Assembly: GCA_030019105.1 (NCBI GenBank)
Contig: JASEGY010000010.1
Location: forward strand, 10,006 to 24,756
From: a bacterium
GTDB lineage: Bacteria; UBA9089; JASEGY01
Length of the DNA stretch: 14,751 bases
Direction of reading: 5' to 3'
The first letter of the stretch is position 1. Each line of letters begins with the position of its first letter. The notes beneath the pieces were generated by a model. It was not told the DNA's origin. It searched no databases and saw nothing but the letters and a program-made list of their open reading frames with translations. This document shows positions 6,888 to 12,751 of the stretch, in pieces. The position numbers and the translations under genes were made by a program.

Positions 6888-7136
6888 CTACTGATAATGA
6901 TTGTTGATGTCAATAATTTCTACCGATCCACTGTCTACAAATACAAATATAGCCCGATATTGGTAATCAATCCGAAATGAATAGATACGTAGATCCTTTG
7001 GTTCCAATATCTCTGTATGCAGACCGGGATGTCGCCAGTTTTGCTCAAACAACTGCTTTTGCTTATGCCACTTCTTGGCTAACCGATGTTTACGTAAATA
7101 CTTCTCCAATTCAGGATCGAGTGGCAAGATGGTCAT
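6888..7136 (-). CDS. RelE/ParE-superfamily toxin
   Basis: This short basic protein of 82 residues has helices at the N-terminus (LDPELEKYLRKHRLAKKWHKQ). The RelE-type beta sheet follows, with RIYSFRIDYQYRAIFVFVDSG (49-69) and EIIDINNHYQ at the end, the place where RelE-fold toxins have their ribosome-dependent RNase residues. Its first codon overlaps the last codon of the upstream antitoxin-like gene by 4 nt (ATGA type), the standard antitoxin-then-toxin order. The target, mRNA at the ribosome, is inferred from the fold; ParE-like gyrase inhibition is the alternative. It lies 34 nt before receptor gene 1. Confidence 0.7.
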   Translation of the reverse strand: MTILPLDPELEKYLRKHRLAKKWHKQKQLFEQNWRHPGLHTEILEPKDLRIYSFRIDYQYRAIFVFVDSGSVEIIDINNHYQ

Positions 7137-7396
7137 TGAGCAGCACTCCCGAAAGTTCTTGATCTCTCCATCCCCTGGCGCAAGGAATCAAGAAAAGACT
7201 CATTGTATTGACCGGTGGCGTTCATCTTTTCAATAACAGTCTCCACATTCCTAACCGGCGGCGGCTCTGCGGGTAATTCTATGTCATTCTCAAATAAAAC
7301 ATACGTGATTTCCTCTCGAACAGCCTTATGGATCAATTCGAGCAAATCACCGACAGTGAGCGAACTTATTCGCTGCTCCATTGAGATATTCGGCAT
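7133..7396 (-). CDS. Putative antitoxin of the RelE-like toxin
   Basis: This 87-residue protein has no family I can name with certainty. The N-terminus SMEQRISSLTVGDLLELIHKAVREEI (5-30) looks like a helical dimerisation or DNA-binding segment. A proline-rich linker (PAEPPPV) follows. The C-terminal part, ETVIEKMNATGQYNESFLDSLRQGMERS, is acidic and helical and would wrap the toxin. Its role is inferred mainly from position: it overlaps the RelE-like toxin by 4 nt and lies 3 nt after the AlbA_2-HATPase regulator gene. An AAGGAG site sits about 11 nt upstream of the ATG. Confidence 0.6.
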   Translation of the reverse strand: MPNISMEQRISSLTVGDLLELIHKAVREEITYVLFENDIELPAEPPPVRNVETVIEKMNATGQYNESFLDSLRQGMERSRTFGSAAQ

Positions 7397-7399
7397 TTC

Positions 7400-8620
7400 C
7401 TATCCACTCCTTTCTTTCCAGAGGCGTAACGTGAATGAATATTCGTCTTCGATTAAATCCGGTTCCGTCCCATTATGCTTGAGCATACCAGGGATTACCT
7501 TGCTGGTTATGCCCATCCCCCGGTATTCCACATAACCATAATCTCTCATGATATATACCAGGGTCTGATTCCTGGCATAGCGCCGGCCTCGCCGGATGCC
7601 CTCAATGGTTACTGTATTTGGCAGACGGCCCGGACTGGTTACCTCAAGTCTATTGCTGTATATAGCCAACATAATGTCTGTCCCGGTTATTGAATAGTCC
7701 CGGTGAACAAGTGCATTGACAATGACTTCCCTGAGAACATCCAGGGGATAATCCCGTTTTTCTATCCGGCGTCCGAAATCCAGATAGGCTTTCACGCCTA
7801 TATTCCGGCGCGTAAAATCCTCGGCCTGTTCCACCAGCCCACGTTCCACAAGACCTTCCCCCCTTTCATCCTGCAGTGGGAGCAGAGGGCCCTTCAGGAT
7901 TTCATCATCTATGGCCGCATAGTCTTTTTCCTTGCCAGGATAGGCAATGGCCCGTATCCCGGCTTGAGGCAGGAAACGATTTGGTTTTTTGCCAAAGAGG
8001 AGCATCCCGGCTACGGTCGGAACAGACATCCCGTTCGTTGGGGTTATGAAATCTACTGTCTCAAGCAGGTGACACCAATCAGCCTCTTGTTCCGGCGCCG
8101 TCTGTCTAAGGATACCTTCAAAATATTGTCTTAACCGTCGCTGGTCAAGGTCCGACAGGGTTGCCCCGGGAACCGGTTGAAGATCAATGCTCACTCTTCC
8201 GGAAGCCTGAAACAGACGAAGTAATTCCTCTCTGCCGGCTTCGCGGACAGTGGTTCCTACCCGGATATAGTAGTAGCGATGACTATGGTGAAGCATGGCA
8301 TAAGGTTTAGCCTGACCCGAGATTATACTGACTATGGCCACCCGCTTGCCTTCCTCAGTAACCACGGTCTCGTAATAAGGAATGATCTCCGGCTCGACCT
8401 TAGTTCGACAGGCTTCCATGACCCACTCTTCAATGTTTTGACGCTGAATGCCGGAGATACTCCCGTCATCTTCAACCCCAAGAAGTATCATGCCGCCTTG
8501 ATAATTAGCCAAGGCCACGATTTCTTTGGCAAGAGACTGAACAGGGATGTCATCGCGTTTAAACTCCACCCCCGAACTCTCACCATTCCTTATGATTTCC
8601 TTAAGCTCCGATTCTTTCAT
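7400..8620 (-). CDS. AlbA_2 plus HATPase_c_4 putative transcriptional regulator
   Basis: This 406-residue protein has the COG2865 layout. The N-terminal AlbA_2 domain has GVEFKRDD (17-24) and ALANYQGGMILLGVEDDG (36-53), and runs to about residue 125 (YYYIRVGTTVREA). A middle region carries VPTVAGMLLFGKKP. The C-terminal GHKL-type ATPase part has LREVIVNALVHRDYS (296-310, N-box), SPGRLP (329-334) and YRGMGI (366-371). Such proteins are described as ATP-binding transcriptional regulators; their exact role is poorly known, and some occur near mobile elements and defence loci. It is packed between two toxin-antitoxin pairs (21 nt after the YgiT gene, 3 nt before the antitoxin), so it may control them or be a third component. 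The length is close to the usual one, so it appears intact, unlike the related fragment at 4066-4509. Confidence 0.82.
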   Translation of the reverse strand: MKESELKEIIRNGESSGVEFKRDDIPVQSLAKEIVALANYQGGMILLGVEDDGSISGIQRQNIEEWVMEACRTKVEPEIIPYYETVVTEEGKRVAIVSIISGQAKPYAMLHHSHRYYYIRVGTTVREAGREELLRLFQASGRVSIDLQPVPGATLSDLDQRRLRQYFEGILRQTAPEQEADWCHLLETVDFITPTNGMSVPTVAGMLLFGKKPNRFLPQAGIRAIAYPGKEKDYAAIDDEILKGPLLPLQDERGEGLVERGLVEQAEDFTRRNIGVKAYLDFGRRIEKRDYPLDVLREVIVNALVHRDYSITGTDIMLAIYSNRLEVTSPGRLPNTVTIEGIRRGRRYARNQTLVYIMRDYGYVEYRGMGITSKVIPGMLKHNGTEPDLIEDEYSFTLRLWKERSG

Positions 8621-8641
8621 TTAATCTTGAGCACATCCTTT

Positions 8642-8914
8642 CTATGCCCTAAGCATCCCTAAGCCGCGGCCTATTTTCTCAGGCAAGACATTTACCGGAA
8701 CAGAAATAGTTCTATCCCATTTCTCTTTTTTCTGAATAAGGCGCTCAATCTCTTTAGCTACCTTTGCCGTAAGGTATTTTTCTCCACATTGTTGACAAAC
8801 CCCAGCCGGCACATTTTGAAAAACAAATAAATCGCCCTGATAACGGTAATCTAACTCAACCTTCTCGTCTTTTACTTCTCCACCACAAAAAGAACAATCT
8901 CCATATTTATGCAT
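8642..8914 (-). CDS. YgiT-type (MqsA-like) zinc-finger antitoxin
   Basis: This 90-residue protein has two CxxC knuckles, CSFC at 7-10 and CQQC at 40-43, which together form the zinc site of the YgiT/MqsA N-terminal domain. A basic helix (AKEIERLIQKKEKW) and a short tail VPVNVLPEKIGRGLGMLRA follow. The tail is shorter than the HTH_3 domain of MqsA, so this is the minimal YgiT class usually paired with DUF4258 toxins. It starts 3 nt after the DUF4258 gene ends, the toxin-first order typical of this type. The N-terminal domain binds and blocks the toxin; autoregulation is uncertain because no full DNA-binding domain is seen. Confidence 0.8.
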   Translation of the reverse strand: MHKYGDCSFCGGEVKDEKVELDYRYQGDLFVFQNVPAGVCQQCGEKYLTAKVAKEIERLIQKKEKWDRTISVPVNVLPEKIGRGLGMLRA

Positions 8915-8917
8915 CCT

Positions 8918-9232
8918 TTACTCACCTCCTCTTGCCCTGGTTCTTTCATTGATCCACCTGGGTAGTTTTGGTAAATAGACTGTTATTATTCTGATCCATT
9001 TTGTAGGGGTAGACCCACAGACAATATGGATTGGCTTGTTTTGTGAATAACCAAGAACTAAACAACTTGGTCCTCGTGGATCGTCAGGATAATCTTCCAA
9101 TATCTCACCATTGTAAATAGCAGTTTCTAAATCAGAGATGGCTATCTCTTCAGCATATCTCTCTTTTTCCCCGTGGAAGCTAATCTCATATTCTTCTCTT
9201 ATTACTTTACCTTTGATTTTTCCAATATCCAT
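8918..9232 (-). CDS. DUF4258 family toxin
   Basis: This 104-residue protein follows the DUF4258 pattern. FHGEKERYAEEIAISDLETAIYNGEILEDYP (19-48) is the H-x-R helix region. PSCLVLGYSQNKPIHIVCGS is the central sheet with its conserved histidine, and WIRIITVYLPKLPRW leads to the end. DUF4258 is a RelE-like fold assigned to type II toxins that sit before a YgiT zinc-finger antitoxin, as here (3-nt gap). A GAGGA ribosome-binding site lies 6 nt before the ATG. The gene begins only 14 nt after receptor gene 2 stops, so the toxin is probably transcribed with the receptor. Confidence 0.78.
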   Translation of the reverse strand: MDIGKIKGKVIREEYEISFHGEKERYAEEIAISDLETAIYNGEILEDYPDDPRGPSCLVLGYSQNKPIHIVCGSTPTKWIRIITVYLPKLPRWINERTRARGGE

Positions 9233-9246
9233 CTTCTGTCCTCGGT

Positions 9247-11310
9247 TTAAAACTTATACCCCACTTTCAAAAGAAAATTCCGCTTGTTCTGCGGAATCTT
9301 TGTCTGGGCGAATTCTGTGCTGCACGGATCAGCATAAGATTCGTTAAAGAGATTATTGACCTTAGCCGTGATTTCCATGTTCGGTAAAAGGTCCTGGCTA
9401 AATAGGATGAGATTAGTAATCAGATAAGGGTTAAGCCATTCTTCCTCTTCGCTTACTGTTAACCTCTTTCCCATATACTGAACTTCTCCGGTTAAGTAGA
9501 CCTTATTCTGAAGAAAAGGAATACTAAGGCCAAGATTGGCCAGATTTCGGGGAGAATCAACTAATTCCCGATGACTGCTTTTATCTTCCGTCTTCTGGTA
9601 ATTATAACTAAGACGACCTTTAAGGCCCTTCCATTTGCCTTTTAAACTTAACTCAATTCCATTTGCCTTTGCCTCCCCTGTATTTTGGAATTGTAACAGA
9701 GGTTCATCAAAGCCCTGCTCTTCGATGTTTACCTGCGAAATTATGTCAGAGAGGTCGGTTCGATACAGGAAAAGACTGCCCTCTATCTTTCCCCATAAGG
9801 CTTGTTCAAAAACAAGCTCGTAAGTCTTAAGTGTTTCCGGGTCAAGATCGGGGTTAGGCTTAATCGTGGGGAAATTACCATGGTCAGGGTAGCCGTCGTG
9901 GTAGTACAGTTCATAAAAGGCCGGGGCGCGAAAGGCGCTTCCATAGAGGAACTTCAAGCTGCTATACTTTCCCGGATTGTAGACTACACCAACGCGGGGG
10001 TTGATGGTTTTACCAAAGGTAGAGTAGTGGTCAATCCGGCTGCCCAGGGTAAGGGATAGATTCTCCATTACCTTGTAGATGTCTTGTAAATAAAAGGACC
10101 AGATACTCAAGGTGCGTTTATCATCCAGATATTCGGAATAATACTCCGGCCCCGGAAGACCTTTGGCATAAGACTTCTGATGAATCCGGTAATGGTTATG
10201 ATATTCTCCGCCGGCAATAAGCTGATTTTTTTCAGAGGGCTTCCAGTTGAATTGGACCTCTGATCCCGCCCAATCAGCCCTGGTCCAATCGACTCCATCC
10301 TCTTTGTATTTTTCACCCTCTTCGTCTTCATCCCAGAAGATATAATCTCCATCAAAATAATAGTGATCATAATAGACTTTGGCTAAAAGACTCTTTCTTT
10401 CATCCAACTCATGCCTGTATTTCAATTCTACAAAGCCGGCTCCGTCAAGCGTTCTGGAACGGGGATCATTAAAGACTGTCTGATAAGCTCCGGTGGGGAT
10501 GCCTTTTTCCCGGTCCTTTAATCCGGCATGGAGACTTAAGTCACCGTAATCAAGTTTTATGAAGAAGTTATAGCGCTTCTCCCAGTCGCCATTTTCAAAG
10601 ACACCATTATTGGTCTCCGGGTCATCATATTCCGGGAAATAAAGGTCCTGTCCCTCACTGTCCATCCGGTGAGCTGAAACAAAGATATCTAATCCATTAT
10701 CAAACATCCTCCCATAACTGATACCCCTTTTTTTAAATTGATAGCTTCCATAATCTCCAGTAAGTCTCAGCCCATTAAGATCCGTTCCATCCTTAGTCAC
10801 GACGTTGATTACAGAGAATAAGGCGTAGGTGCCGTACAGGGCCGAGCCCGGACCTTTAACCACTTCAATCCTTTTTACTGAATCAATGTCTATCTCCAGG
10901 TCATTACCAACCGCAGCGCCGCCATAAACAGGCTCATTTACGGTAAATCCGTTAATCAGTATCAGTATCCGGCTGGAATAATCTCCAGGGATATAATATC
11001 CTCTTACGCCTAAGTGCTTATAGTTCCTGTCATAATTAACATAAAGCCCGGCGACGCTGCGCAGGGCTTCACTTACGGTGGAGTAACCATAGCGCCTGAT
11101 CTCATCAGCCGTAATAATGGTTACGGCGGCCGGCGCTTCTCCGATTTTCTGCTCAAACTTTGCCGCGGCAAAAACTACTGGGATTTCGGCAAACAGAAGT
11201 TCTTCCCCGCTAATTTGGGCCAACTCTTCCTCTGCCCGGACTGCCCCGGGATTTGCCCCACACAAAAGTAAATGACAGATCATTCCCAGCCCCAATAGTT
11301 TTTTTTTCAT
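9247..11310 (-). CDS. TonB-dependent outer-membrane receptor 2
   Basis: This is a 687-residue outer-membrane transporter. The signal peptide is residues 1-26 (cleavage VRA|EE). The mature start carries SGEELLFAEIPVVFAAAK (34-51), sharing the SGEELLFxEIPxV block with receptor 1. The plug (about 55-173) includes PAAVTIITADEIRRYGYST, GVRGYYIPGDYSSRILILING and RIEVVKGPGSALYGTYA (147-163). Barrel strands follow, with LGSRIDHYSTFG, NPRVGVVYNPG, LKFLYGSAFRAPAFYELYY and NNLFNESYADP. The terminal VGYKF ends in the expected phenylalanine. The plug and C-terminal motifs recall the BtuB/CirA branch, but the ligand cannot be told. It is read from the strong promoter at 11360-11388. A G8 tract forms its ribosome-binding site and an A9 tract forms codons 2-4. 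Confidence 0.93.
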   Translation of the reverse strand: MKKKLLGLGMICHLLLCGANPGAVRAEEELAQISGEELLFAEIPVVFAAAKFEQKIGEAPAAVTIITADEIRRYGYSTVSEALRSVAGLYVNYDRNYKHLGVRGYYIPGDYSSRILILINGFTVNEPVYGGAAVGNDLEIDIDSVKRIEVVKGPGSALYGTYALFSVINVVTKDGTDLNGLRLTGDYGSYQFKKRGISYGRMFDNGLDIFVSAHRMDSEGQDLYFPEYDDPETNNGVFENGDWEKRYNFFIKLDYGDLSLHAGLKDREKGIPTGAYQTVFNDPRSRTLDGAGFVELKYRHELDERKSLLAKVYYDHYYFDGDYIFWDEDEEGEKYKEDGVDWTRADWAGSEVQFNWKPSEKNQLIAGGEYHNHYRIHQKSYAKGLPGPEYYSEYLDDKRTLSIWSFYLQDIYKVMENLSLTLGSRIDHYSTFGKTINPRVGVVYNPGKYSSLKFLYGSAFRAPAFYELYYHDGYPDHGNFPTIKPNPDLDPETLKTYELVFEQALWGKIEGSLFLYRTDLSDIISQVNIEEQGFDEPLLQFQNTGEAKANGIELSLKGKWKGLKGRLSYNYQKTEDKSSHRELVDSPRNLANLGLSIPFLQNKVYLTGEVQYMGKRLTVSEEEEWLNPYLITNLILFSQDLLPNMEITAKVNNLFNESYADPCSTEFAQTKIPQNKRNFLLKVGYKF

Positions 11311-11320
11311 CTCCCCCCCC
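11311..11320 (-). promoter_or_regulatory. G8-tract ribosome-binding site of receptor 2, beside an A9 tract
   Basis: On the minus strand a run of eight G (11313-11320) stands where the ribosome-binding site should be, followed by AG and the ATG at 11308-11310. A run of nine A (11299-11307) makes Lys codons 2-4. Both tracts are prone to slippage. A length change in the G run would alter ribosome-binding strength or spacing, and a change in the A run would shift the reading frame. Confidence 0.5.
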
Positions 11321-11359
11321 TTCCCTTTAATTACTTAGTTCGCACAACATCTCTTTTTA

Positions 11360-11388
11360 ATCTTACCATTTTTCCACGCTTTTGTCAA
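11360..11388 (-). promoter_or_regulatory. Sigma70-type promoter of receptor 2
   Basis: On the minus strand a perfect TTGACA (11383-11388) and TAAGAT (11360-11365) are separated by 17 nt, the optimal spacing. Transcription would start around 11353 and leave a leader of about 40 nt, too short for a riboswitch. It is the only strong promoter I see for the minus-strand block 4706-11310. Confidence 0.75.
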
Positions 11389-11398
11389 ATCATTTATC

Positions 11399-11428
11399 TT
11401 GACACTTATCTTACCTTTATGCTAAGAT
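11399..11428 (+). promoter_or_regulatory. Sigma70-type promoter of the YgiT gene
   Basis: A perfect TTGACA at 11399-11404 is followed by TAAGAT at 11423-11428 with an 18-nt spacer. The start codon of the zinc-finger gene is 42 nt further on. Its -35 box is only 10 nt from the -35 box of the divergent receptor promoter, so a regulator bound here could affect both directions. Confidence 0.7.
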
Positions 11429-11470
11429 TTAGGCAGAGAAAAACCGAGGGAATACGAGGAGGCGAAAATT

Positions 11471-11701
11471 ATGAAGTGCGTTATTTGCAATGGAGATGAA
11501 ATTAAAGTTATGGAGGTAAAGGAAGAATTCACACTTGGGAACGATATTGTCTATGTTCCAATAAAAGTTCCTGTCTGTAAAAATTGTGGCGAGCGATATT
11601 ATGACAGACGAACTATGCAGTTTCTGGAGGAAATTAAAGGAAAACTTGGCTGCACACAGGAAAACCTAAAAGAGATTGGCAAGGTTTTAGTGTATGGTTA
11701 G
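11471..11701 (+). CDS. YgiT-type zinc-finger protein, orphan antitoxin
   Basis: This 76-residue protein has CVIC at 3-6 and CKNC at 36-39, the two halves of a YgiT/MqsA-type zinc site, separated by a beta-rich segment (EEFTLGNDIVYVPIKVPV). The C-terminal helix QFLEEIKGKLGCTQENLKEIGKVL looks like the start of a helix-turn-helix cut short. A strong GAGGAGG ribosome-binding site precedes the ATG, and a clear promoter lies upstream. No DUF4258 or MqsR-type toxin is adjacent; the only frame directly behind it is a 36-codon ORF of unknown value. It may be a solo antitoxin or a small regulator. Its divergent placement against receptor 2 makes control of that promoter possible but unproven. Confidence 0.72.
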   Translation: MKCVICNGDEIKVMEVKEEFTLGNDIVYVPIKVPVCKNCGERYYDRRTMQFLEEIKGKLGCTQENLKEIGKVLVYG

Positions 11702-11804
11702 AATTAGGGTTAAATTTATCCGAGAGTATTATCAAAATTTAAGGGAGATGCTGTTTAATGCTTGCTATTCGAGGGATTTAGGTACTCATCCGTTAGTACT
11801 TTGA
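11694..11804 (+). CDS. Possible 36-residue ORF overlapping the YgiT gene
   Basis: An ATG at 11694, inside the last codons of the zinc-finger gene (8-nt overlap), opens a frame MVRIRVKFIREYYQNLREML that ends at a TGA at 11802-11804. The overlap is the kind seen between coupled toxin-antitoxin genes, and the peptide is basic like many toxins. It is very short and I recognise no family. It may be the start of a toxin whose remainder was lost when the downstream repeat region formed, or it may be chance. Confidence 0.22.
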   Translation: MVRIRVKFIREYYQNLREMLFNACYSRDLGTHPLVL

Positions 11805-11846
11805 TTTAGAAAAAAGTGCCTAATCAGTGGAAATAGCTGCTCCTTT

Positions 11847-11935
11847 TAATAGCACACGGATGACACGGATTTAACGGATTTGTACTGATTTTATCCGTGG
11901 TAATCCGTAGTATCCGTGTTATCCGTGTGCTATTA
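11847..11935. repeat. 89-bp inverted repeat built from CGGAT-containing units
   Basis: The left arm at 11847-11879 and the right arm at 11903-11935 are inverted copies of 33 nt with only a few mismatches, separated by 23 nt. Each arm begins with TAATAGCACACGGAT and contains the short unit ACGGAT three times, so the element is also a small set of direct repeats. It carries no gene. Repeats of this look are dispersed in some environmental bacterial genomes; as RNA it would form a long hairpin between the zinc-finger gene and the following toxin-antitoxin operon. Confidence 0.7.
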
Positions 11936-11941
11936 GATTTT

Positions 11942-11947
11942 TATAAT
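11942..11947 (+). promoter_or_regulatory. Possible -10 box before the tandem antitoxin operon
   Basis: A perfect TATAAT lies 14 nt before the ATG at 11962, immediately right of the inverted repeat. The matching -35 position falls inside the repeat and is poor (TTATCC). Transcription from here would give a nearly leaderless mRNA, which fits the absence of a ribosome-binding site before 11962. Confidence 0.3.
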
Positions 11948-11961
11948 CAAAGTAGTAGTGG

Positions 11962-12219
11962 ATGAGCACCGGGATTTATGATGAAAGCCAAATTAAGTTG
12001 CTGGAGAAAGTTGACATATCTCCAAACATAGAGGTGATTATTACTTTCCTGGATGACAGGCTGCCGCAAAAGCCTGTTACTGATAAGACCAAAGAATTAC
12101 TTGCCTTGAGTGGAACCTGGAACGACGATCGTTCTGTTGACGAAATGATAAAGGAAATCTATGAAAGTCGTACTATTCCCGAGGGAAAAGGAGAAAATAT
12201 TTATGCCCGAAATTACTGA
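11962..12219 (+). CDS. Antitoxin-like protein with AF2212/DUF104-like N-terminus
   Basis: This 85-residue protein starts MSTGIYDESQIKLLEKVDISPNIEVIITFLDD. This fits the small beta-barrel of DUF104/AF2212-type antitoxins (a VYENGxLxPLE-like strand pattern, then xxPxxxEVxIxF). The second half has LALSGTWNDDRSVDEMIKEIYESRTIPEG, a W-x-DDR-S-x-DE-(I/L)-I motif seen in VapB-type antitoxins just before a PIN toxin gene. No PIN gene follows. Instead the next gene, another antitoxin-like protein, starts inside its 3' end (17-nt overlap). No ribosome-binding site is visible before the ATG. It is probably an antitoxin whose original toxin has been replaced. Confidence 0.6.
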   Translation: MSTGIYDESQIKLLEKVDISPNIEVIITFLDDRLPQKPVTDKTKELLALSGTWNDDRSVDEMIKEIYESRTIPEGKGENIYARNY

Positions 12220-12460
12220 AGTATCCAGCCTACTTACCCATACTGTCAAAGGACGTTATCACAATGGTGCTATTATCCCTGAAAAATCAGCTTCATTTAA
12301 AGAAGATATGGACGTAACTATTCTTTTGATTGATCAGGAGACATTTAACGATTATCACCTGGCAGAGATAGCTGACCACCGTTTTCGAAATTCGACTGAG
12401 GCGGATTACGTAGATGTAGATGAACTTCTAAAAAAGGCAGAAATGGAATGTACAGAGTAA
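12203..12460 (+). CDS. Putative antitoxin of the RelE/ParE toxin
   Basis: I take the ATG at 12203 (85 residues, MPEITEVSSLL), because an AAGGAG site lies about 8 nt before it; an ATG 42 nt earlier in the same frame has no such support. The middle, HTVKGRYHNGAIIPEKSASFKEDMDVTILLID, resembles the DUF104/AF2212-like barrel again (GxYxNGxIxP then E-D-x-x-V-x-I). The C-terminal part, STEADYVDVDELLKKAEMECTE, is acidic, as antitoxin tails are. It overlaps the toxin gene by 13 nt, which assigns it as the direct antitoxin. Similar N-terminal architecture in this gene and its neighbour suggests a tandem duplication or stacking of two modules. Confidence 0.6.
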   Translation: MPEITEVSSLLTHTVKGRYHNGAIIPEKSASFKEDMDVTILLIDQETFNDYHLAEIADHRFRNSTEADYVDVDELLKKAEMECTE

Positions 12461-12735
12461 AATTTCATCAGTTGGTCTGGGAAGAAGACTTTAAAGAGCT
12501 TGATCCTCCTCTCAAAGTCCGCATACTTAAAGAGTCCAAGGCGAAACTTTCAATCAACCCTGAGCGGTTTAAGAGCTTACGCAAGAAATTCAAACATTAC
12601 AGAAGACTGCGTATTGGTGACTATCGGGCTATTTATCGAGTAAATAACGGACAGCAAAAAGTGATGATCCTGAAAGTAGGCCACCGCAAAGAGGTATATA
12701 AGCATCTTGCCCAACGATTGGAAAAAGCAACTTAA
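12448..12735 (+). CDS. RelE/ParE family toxin (RelE_StbE type)
   Basis: This 95-residue protein has a complete RelE-type sequence. YRVKFHQLVWEEDFKELDPPLKVRILKESKAKL forms the two N-terminal helices. FKSLRKKFKHYRRLRIGDYRAIYRV (41-65) holds the basic strand pair, and ILKVGHRKEVY ends with the typical HRKxVY motif of ribosome-dependent mRNA interferases. The last helix is short (KHLAQRLEKAT). It overlaps the upstream antitoxin gene by 13 nt, and the batD-like gene starts 16 nt after it. All expected motifs appear intact, so the toxin is likely functional. Confidence 0.85.
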   Translation: MYRVKFHQLVWEEDFKELDPPLKVRILKESKAKLSINPERFKSLRKKFKHYRRLRIGDYRAIYRVNNGQQKVMILKVGHRKEVYKHLAQRLEKAT

Positions 12736-12751
12736 AAGAGGAAACCTCAAC

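Noticed and set aside
6885..6913. A separate promoter for receptor 1, from a perfect minus-strand TTGACA at 6908-6913
   Set aside because: At 16, 17 or 18 nt spacing the -10 position reads GTAGCT, TAGCTG or AGCTGA, none of which resembles TATAAT; the box also lies inside the 3' end of the toxin gene.
7703..8134. A 143-codon open frame on the plus strand opposite the AlbA_2-HATPase gene
   Set aside because: It has no family motifs and no plausible ribosome-binding context, and the minus strand carries clear conserved domain motifs over the same stretch; it is a shadow frame.
11311..11359. A cobalamin or other riboswitch before receptor 2
   Set aside because: The predicted leader is only about 40 nt and is a purine tract; there is no room for a riboswitch fold and no conserved box is visible.
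11847..11935. A CRISPR-like array, because ACGGAT units recur several times
   Set aside because: The units are too short and irregularly spaced, they switch orientation at the centre, there are no spacers of even length, and no cas genes are nearby. It is a single inverted repeat.
12707..12751. An upstream ATG start for batD at 12707
   Set aside because: It lies inside the toxin gene, lacks a ribosome-binding site and would place 15 charged residues before the signal peptide; the GTG at 12752 has an AGAGGA site and a proper signal sequence.
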